From Isoetes taiwanensis (Eukaryota > Streptophyta > Lycopodiopsida > Isoetales > Isoetaceae), in contig JAJEKV010000099.1 of assembly GCA_021234155.1 (NCBI GenBank), positions 3,381,453-3,445,452 on the forward strand: a stretch of 64,000 nt of DNA. Reading direction: 5' to 3'. The position numbers and the translations under genes were made by a program. Numbering within the stretch: the first letter of the stretch is position 1; each line of letters begins with the position of its first letter. Below the pieces are notes generated by a model. The model was given only the letters and a program-made list of their open reading frames with translations. It made no database searches and had not been told where the DNA came from. Below, one piece after another: positions 57,587 through 64,000 of this stretch.

Positions 57587-59097
57587 ATGGAGAAGGATGC
57601 AAGCTACAACCAGATTACCTTCCCTGGCGGTCATGCGATTCAAATCTTTTGCACACGGGTTTCCAAAGAATGGAAAAGAATGATCTTCATTCTCAAGGAT
57701 GAAGGAGTTTGGGAAATTGTCAATGGCCAAGAACCTGCACCGGATGCCAAGAATATTGCTGATTTACATGCTTGGCAGTGCCGAGATGACACGGCGATGG
57801 CATATATCGGGCTCTCCTTAGCTGACTCTATCCTTGATGAGTTCCAGCAAGAGAATAGCCACGATTTGTGGCATGCTCTCAGCATGACCAAAAGACCCAT
57901 ATGATTGGGCATTTGCATGCTGAGGCAGCGAATATGCATTGGGAAAAGACCAAGAGTCTTCACCAAGACCGCATGAACCATGCCTTCCAGTAGATTGAAG
58001 CTTTTGGAGAAGAGCATCAGATCTCACAATCGATGCAACTATTTTTCTTCCTCAGGTCATTACCTAATGCATTTGATTATTTGTGCAGCAGCTTCATGCA
58101 AGACAAAAAAATGGACTTCCATCAAGCAATCACTCTTATTAAGGAGGAGATCATGATGAGGCAAGATGCAGGTAAAGATGATCATGCCACTCTCTTTGCA
58201 GCAGGGCATTCAAAGACTCAATCTACCATTAATGGAGATGAGCACGATGAGGAGGAGAAGCACATTGGCAGCAGATTATCTCTTCCTATTAAGCATGAGG
58301 TAGTGGATTTAGATCCTTCTACTTTCTGGATATCAGACGATGCAGTAGCACCCAATAAATTGATGCCAATTTCTGATATTCCAACACCTTCCAAGCAAGG
58401 ATTAATAGATACCTCAGCCATTGAGCTAGGATATCTTGATGTGGCCTTCCTCTCCCCATTTTCAGGCAATGTAGCAGCACTTCATCAAGTGGCATTCATT
58501 TCTGATACTTTGGCGGCGTTTATGCAAGGAGGCACTCAGGTTCTAACACCTGATCAACTGATTTTTCTGTTCGGATTACGTAAACTTCAAAGACTTACGG
58601 CACTTCCAACACTTCCAAATTTTGTTATGGCACTCAGCTCTTTTCTATTTCCAGATCAAGGAGGGGATCTTAATTCACTTGATTGTGAAGGAGTTGAATA
58701 TGCATCATATATGATTATGATTCCAAAGCAAGAAGGAGCAGTTGACTCTTTACTTCTAGCAACACTTGATCAACGTCAAGCGAAGGTACTAAGGTTTGAT
58801 TTCCATGGAGAATTCCGACCTAGCATTGTTGGAGTAGCTGCATTTGTGGTAATTGAATCCATAAGTCTTAACGAAGTAATCATATCTGATGCTTCTATTG
58901 CCTATATCGAGGCTATGCATGGAAATAATTTTCATGTTCCTCTTGGCAAAACAATTATGGATATCAAAGACAAACTCTATCGCCTTATTGTTCCTGATAT
59001 AGTGGTTGATCAGCAGATCTATTTACCTACCAAAGAGAATAGAGCTGATCTCTTTATGCAAACTTGGTTTTTGAGCTTTTTGGATGACCCTGATTAA
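57587..59097 (+). pseudogene. Gag-like ORF of element C with fused pol remnants
   Basis: ATG 57587 opens a Copia gag (UBN2-like) start: FPGGHAIQIFCTRVSKEWKR, VWEIVNGQEPAPDAKNIADL and AYIGLSLADSIL. A frameshift near 57900 and a TAG near 57992 precede SMQLFFFLRSLPNAFDYLCS. From 58033 one frame stays open for 354 codons. No zinc knuckle, protease or RT follows. Instead there are short echoes of pol: QRQAKVLRFDFHGEF (integrase-like) and QQIYLPTKENRADLFMQTW (end of RNase H). The ORF looks assembled by internal deletions of a Copia pol that kept the reading frame open. Confidence 0.65.
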
Positions 59098-59179
59098 GCA
59101 AGCCTTGACCAAGATTCAGATCTTATCTCCAGGAGGAGGAGGCTGAGCACGGAGATGGCGATCTCTCATCAAGGAGGAG

Positions 59180-59498
59180 TGTCGAGATATATGATATCGA
59201 GATCACCATCTTGCTGCTAGACGTGATGTCACAGCACTGACAGCACTCAGCACATAGGTGCTGACTAAGCACTTATCAGCACTGAGCACCGACCTAATTA
59301 AGTAATGGCAGTTATTAGTGGGCGGTGGTTGAACGGCTAATACTATTCTTAGTATCACCGTTTTGTTTATATCATTGTACTTCTGTATTGATATACAACA
59401 TTGAACACAATTCCATTTTTGCCTTTGTTTTTGGGAGCTTGCGCTCTCGGATATCGGTGTGCATCCCCTTCTCTCCCTTTTATGGTGCAACCTTGACA
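59180..59498 (+). repeat. Right LTR of element C
   Basis: 319 bp, 11 differences from the left LTR, preceded by CATCAAGGAGGAG (polypurine tract). Confidence 0.92.
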
Positions 59499-61388
59499 CT
59501 CTAACCAATGATTAGTCCAATCCTTAATCTTCTTGGCCTTAGTGAGGTCCGACAAAAGGGACGCCCACTTAGCAAAGTCCTTCACGAACTTTCTGTAATA
59601 TCCCGCCAACCCGAGAAAACTTCTTACTTCTGCCACATTCCCTGGAGCTGGCCAATCAACTATTGCCTCAATCTTAGATGGATCTATAGAAATTCCCTCG
59701 GCTGTTACCACATGCCCCAAGTATTCCACTCGACCTGTTGCAAAGTGGCACTTGGAGAGCTTCCCATACAGCCGATGACGTCGCAATTTCTCCAACACTT
59801 TCCTCAAATGCTGACAATGATCTTCAAGGGACTTGCTGTAGACTAGAATGTCGTCGAAGAAAACAATGACAAACTCATCCAAGAACTCTCTGAAGATGTC
59901 GTTCATGAGGCGCATAAAGGTTACTGGAGCATTCGATAACCCAAAGGGCATTATTGTAAACTCGAAATGACCATACCGCGTTCTACAGGCGGTCTTATGG
60001 ATATCCTCTTCTTTTATTCTTATCTGGTGGTACCATGACCTTAAGTCAATCTTAGAGAATACCTTTGCTCCTTGGAGCTGGTCGATTAAATCATCTGCCC
60101 TTGGCAAGGCATACCTATTCTTTATCGTCTGCTTGTTGAGCTGGCGATAGTCTATGCACATTCTTAGGCTGCCACCTTTCTTCTTCACTAAGAGTATAGG
60201 TGCTCCAAAAGGAGACACACTTGCTCTAATAAATCCAAGCTCAAGCAATTCTTGGAGCTGCTTCTTGAGCTCTATCAACTCTGGTGTGCTCATCCTATAT
60301 GGTGCCTTACTGGTAGGCTTAGCATCTGGAGCTAATGTGATCTCACATTCTACACCCCTATAAGGTGGTAGCTGCCGGATTTCATCCGGGAATACATCCT
60401 TAAATTCTGAAATGAGCCTTGCTACTGGCTTGGGCAACTGATTCCCCTTTTGGTCACTTCCATCCTGTTTATTTGGCTCAATTGCCTCTAACCTCAAAAT
60501 ATAGTCCACCTTATTTCTTTCTATACTCTTCCTTAGCTGCTTCAAAGAAATACACTGCATAGGAGAAGCTGCCTTCTTACCTTTCACTATGAATTTGGTG
60601 TCGTCCGGTGCTGTCATGGAGATCTCATTACGGTCGCAGTCGATCATTGCTTTAGCCAGCTTTAGGAATTCCATTCCGACTATCAGGTCATACCTTCCAA
60701 TTTCCATGACCTCTGCCCCCATCGGCCACTTATTTCCACTAAGGTCTATGTCGAATGTGATCCTCCTCCCCTTAGTGTGTCGAATGGCACCGTTTGCCAT
60801 GCTAACTGGCCTTGGCTTAGACTTCAAGACTTTATTCTTCATTAGGGCAGCCAGCTTAGGAGATGCAAAGTTATGAGAGCTATTTGTATCTATCAACACT
60901 AGATATGGACTGCTATCTATGATCCCCTCAGCCTCAATGACTGTGGACTGATTTTCAATATCATCTGACTCAATGTTTGCACAAATATGGCATTCACCAT
61001 CTATAAAATCCTGGGCCTCATGCTGGTCGTCGTCTTAGATGCCTTACGTTGGTGAATCCCAATCCCCAAGGATTACGCCAAAGCTTTTGCATGAATGGAC
61101 AATCATGTGTTGATTGCCCCGGCCGGAAGCACCTAAAACATAGCTTCTTTCGATACATTCTGTCTCTTCTCCCCGGTAGTTGTCGAGGAAAGCGGCTTTA
61201 GTGCACTACCCCCTGATGCATTCTACGGCTTACGGTCCCCAAAGGTCTTACCCTGAGCTCTTCCTTGCTGCTGGCCTCCTGATGGCGTAGTTGCTGATTG
61301 CTTACTCTGGTACTGCCCTATTGACTTTCCTTTGAAGGCCCATTTGTTTCTCCCGGCGTTCTTTGGAGCTTCTTCCAAACTTATGGCT
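59499..61388 (-). pseudogene. B2 nucleocapsid, protease and reverse transcriptase
   Basis: The zinc-knuckle region (about 61150-61080) is decayed. From 60899 one minus-strand frame is open down to element C. The protease active site reads [10 protein letters not shown], with Asn in place of the catalytic-loop Gly of DTG (B1 keeps DTG), then [19 protein letters not shown] follows: [59 protein letters not shown] (B1 has SGYHQ), [17 protein letters not shown], the active site [21 protein letters not shown] and [16 protein letters not shown]. The frame ends inside element C after the natural RT/RNase H linker. Confidence 0.88.
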
Positions 61389-62333
61389 TTATCCTCGGCT
61401 TACGCCCTTCGACTTTGGGTTGATTGCTCGGACTAGCCTTTTGATATTGCTGTTCAATCCCTCAATGTAAGTTTCAACCGCTTGCCTTTCTGAAACTCCG
61501 GGAACATGGAGCCTGAGCCGCATGAATTCCTCTGTGTACTTTTCTACTGACAAGGTACCCTGGTTCAATCTGTAGAATTGTTGGATCTGCCCGTTAGTAT
61601 GTGATCTAGGCACATAATGTCTACGAAAGGCCTTGCTGAAGGTCTTGAATCTGCAACTGTTTCTTTTGAGCTTATTGGACTTTGCATAGCCTTTCCACCA
61701 AATTCTAGCTGCTCCTATCAAGTTTGCTGTAGCAATCTTCCCTATGTCCTTGTCCTTCATGCCATAAGAGTTGCCAAACTCTTCCATTTAAATCAAGCCG
61801 CCGGGGCCGCCTCCATACGACTGTCCTTCCCTGAGAACTGACCCAACTTCCTAGTCTTCCACACATTGCTCATAGCACTGTCAACTTTCTTTTGATAGTC
61901 ATCTGCCTTCCTTGCCCTGGCTCTTACCTGAGAAGTATCGGACTCACTCTCTGAGCTAGAACTGTCTTGGCTGTCCGAAGTGTCTGATGAACTGGAGCTA
62001 AGGTGGTGTTGGTGTCCTTCTGTTTCTCCTTTTCCTCTTTCTGTCTCTGACATTTCCCTGATTGTCTTGTCCTTCCGGCTGTGGACCTTCCTCGATGCCT
62101 TGCTGAGGTAGTGGTGGGGGAGGTGAGTGCAGGTGCATATTCTTGGGCATTCATCAATGGGGTGGCCCAGTGGATCAGCTGATGCATCTGATTTATCATC
62201 TGGACGAGCCTTGCGTTGATTGATTCTACCGTCATTTCCTCGTTGTTGTCATCTTGATCACGTCCAAATAGGTTTCTGGGTACCCACTGGTGATGTCGAC
62301 CCTAGCCTTGAGAACCTGAGCCGGTGTTCCTTG
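61389..62333 (-). pseudogene. B2 gag (second exon)
   Basis: Minus strand, starting behind the acceptor CTTGCAG (62340-62334). The first bases complete the split codon left by the LTR exon and continue RNTGSGSQG, a TAG, then PRNLF and MTVESINARLVQ in the same frame. Ser/acidic and basic linkers follow, with a frameshift near 62030, and then the gag core YGMKDKDIGKIATANLIGAA, RIWWKGYAKSN and FYRLNQGTLSVEKYTEEFMR. The unspliced ORF lacks an obvious strong start, supporting the spliced model. Confidence 0.75.
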
Positions 62334-62565
62334 CTGCAAGGATTAATCATCAATACTTGTTATTTAGGTTACACATTAATCATGCTTATTTATATTTGAA
62401 TTATTGTTAGATACAAAAGGAATCATATGAAAATTCCATTTACAAGTCAAGATCATGGTAAGACGTTAATTAATATATATAGAAATACATTTCATGAATT
62501 ACATGATAACAACTGAAGAGAGGATTTTCAATGCAATTTAATCAATCTAGAAAGCAAGTTTTCCA
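62334..62565 (-). other. AT-rich intron end between accessory ORF and gag in B2
   Basis: Counterpart of 32823-33034 in B1, non-coding and AT-rich, ending in the CTTGCAG acceptor on the minus strand. Confidence 0.6.
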
Positions 62566-64000
62566 TCATCGATGCCCCCTCATAGACTTGAAGAAGTGCT
62601 TGACATTCTTCAATCGTAGCCCCTTGCCGACGTTCTGCGGGATTCTTGCCGCCAATCCTCCTTCTAATGCTCTTGCCATCTGTGGTGCCGGAAGTTCTGG
62701 TGCAGTTGCCGCCACTACTGACAAGTGTGCATCCCTGAGGTGGCCTCTGGCGAAGTCGAGAGAATGGAGAACTACGGCTCTCTTGAAGAGGATAACATAA
62801 TCTGCTTTGTAGTCTATTCTTGCATGCTGCCCGAAGCCTGAAAGTGCTATAAGGAGCGCCACGGACTCCTCACCCCTTGGGCTAAACTCCTTATGGAAAA
62901 CTATCATCTGTCCTTGGCTAAGGGCTGGAAGATAGTACCTGAGTGATTTGCCCTTGATTCCGCCCCCCGGCTCCCGTACCTCTCCTCTCAGCTGCTTCGC
63001 CGAACACATCTAATGCGGTAAGGTCTTCGTGGTCTCTCCACATCGTAGTTGCATTCTCCAAGTTGATGCTGCTAGAAGCTTCGCGCATACTCCTGGAGCG
63101 CACTGGTCGGCTGGAGCTTGGGCCCCTTCCAGGCTTATATAACCTGCTTTGGATCTGCTGGAATTCTTCTCCTGGAATGATGGGTACCTGATGCTGATAC
63201 ATCTGCCTTATCTGCTGGTAAGCTTGAATGTCTGACATAGTTTCTCCGGCGTAGGAGTGTCGCTCGGCTACTTCCCTCGGGATTTCTTGGTAGGAGTAGT
63301 CGATGAAGTCACTGCCCTGTTCTTGTGCAATTAGGCCTAAGAGCTCATCGATCCTGAGACCTTCTTCTTGGCAATAGGGAAGGTTGAGGATGTTGGTGGC
63401 GAGTATGTACTCCTCGCCGTCGATGATGACTGGGGTCAGGGCCGTGATACCAACAGGCGGTTCGAAATCTCGCCTTAATACTTCCTGCTGTCGGGCTATA
63501 TGCCTCTCCATCCTTCTTGCCTCCCTCATTTCCCAACTTGGGTTCTCCTCCCCTTGCCCTTCATAATCCTGCTCAATCTGCAACATAGGTGTTCCCGATG
63601 TGGAACCGTAGTATTCGTACTCCGCAGTCTCGATCTCGTGGATATCTATCTGCTGCCTCCGAGTGTCGAGCGGTGCCAAATCCAAAGGTTGAATTGACGG
63701 CTCCCCTGGTTGGTCGACTGCGTTGTACTGCATGAACAAAGCTAGGGCTGCTTGGGCTGAGAGGTATCTATGCCTATGGTGCTTGCAAGTCATGTAATCT
63801 GGCATGTTTCTGGTTCTATCCCACGGCCTACTCTTGCCGCTGGATCCCCCACCTATAGCTTGGGTAAGAGAGTCTAGGGAAACCCGTTTCCCTCCCCTAG
63901 GTGGCAAGCTAACTTCCGAAGGTAGGATCTGCTGCTCATACTGGCAAATGATGTCGGTGTAGTAGGGAGTTCTGGTCAATGTGGCATGGAGATCAAAGAG
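62566..64000 (-). pseudogene. Accessory ORF before gag in B2, partial
   Basis: Enters the window about 45 codons after its expected start and runs to a TGA at 62568-62566 (KHFFKSMRGHR). The upstream 353-codon frame (63979-62918) has no stop. One frameshift near 62960, in the Gly/Arg-rich segment, moves the rest to another frame. It aligns with the B1 ORF along its length, sharing TRTPYYTDIICQYEQQILP-like, LNLPYCQEEGLRIDELLGLI, YSYQEIPREVAERHSYAGET and FSPRGEESVALLIALSGFGQ. No known domain is recognised. It is the better template for structure prediction of this family. Confidence 0.75.

Larger units (their letters stand above)
57218..59498 (+). mobile_element. Copia-type element C, short and non-autonomous
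   Basis: Two 319 bp LTRs (57218-57536 and 59180-59498; TGTCGAGATATATG to CTTGACA), target duplication CTCTA on both sides (57213-57217 and 59499-59503), initiator tRNA-Met primer site TGGTATCAGAGC directly after the left LTR, and a purine tract before the right LTR. The LTRs differ at 11 positions by eye (about 3.4%), so it is older than A2. The interior (1.64 kb) encodes a gag-like product and scraps of pol only, as in TR-GAG-type elements. Inserted opposite to B2's direction. Confidence 0.9.
53932..64000 (-). mobile_element. Chromovirus-type Gypsy element B2, runs off the right edge
   Basis: Minus strand, from beyond 64000: accessory ORF, gag, protease, RT, RNase H, integrase with chromodomain, 3' UTR, polypurine tract, 3' LTR. 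The Copia-type element C interrupts RNase H at 57218-59498. It is better preserved than B1. The 5' LTR and any H3-like frame lie outside the window. The chromodomain places it with chromoviruses. The subclade is not determined. Confidence 0.88.

Noticed and set aside
1-64000. tRNA, rRNA or CRISPR features
   Set aside because: No cloverleaf with conserved A and B boxes, no rRNA core sequence and no short regularly spaced repeats with unique spacers were seen. tRNA-like sequences are only primer-binding sites.

Overview
This window reads as repeat-dominated nuclear DNA from a land plant. The evidence is Ty3/Gypsy chromovirus and Tat/Athila-type LTR elements, a Copia-type element primed by initiator tRNA-Met, a CACTA transposon and a long tandem satellite. 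A degraded fragment resembling Penelope-like reverse transcriptases, rare in flowering plants, leaves the lineage open. I see no intact host gene, rRNA, tRNA or CRISPR array.

Layout. 1-359: unassigned flank. 360-9450: tandem array of about 1.1 kb monomers ending in three 0.3 kb deleted monomers. 9451-9801: decayed exon at the array edge. 10505-18347: CACTA transposon on the minus strand, holding tnp2 transposase and a SET-domain (histone methyltransferase-like) gene relic. 18348-24377: old Tat/Athila-type Gypsy copy A1 on the minus strand, cut by the CACTA end. 24378-29213: unassigned DNA with a hairpin, then a three-exon relic whose last part looks Penelope-like. 29214-48112: chromovirus B1 on the plus strand, split at 35602/46702 by a young complete Tat/Athila-type element A2 (35603-46701, target duplication GCCAC). 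48113-53931: non-coding repeats, including a 230 bp inverted repeat and a dispersed palindrome family. 53932-64000: chromovirus B2 on the minus strand, running off the window and split by a small Copia-type element C (57218-59498, target duplication CTCTA).

The most unusual system is chromovirus family B. The gag start codon and a splice donor lie inside the LTR. In both copies this 40 nt exon joins in frame to a gag exon behind a splice acceptor. In B1 the 3.4 kb intron between them carries a diverged histone H3-like reading frame, three strong stem-loops, and a TATA-driven accessory ORF of about 500 codons that B2 shares. B2 pol ends in a chromodomain. A chromovirus carrying an H3-like histone, next to a CACTA carrying a SET domain, suggests elements that recruit chromatin genes. 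This is inference: every copy here has stops or frameshifts.

Limits. The satellite monomers differ by many one-base indels in G/C runs, which may be assembly noise. Family assignments come from reading motifs, without a database search.
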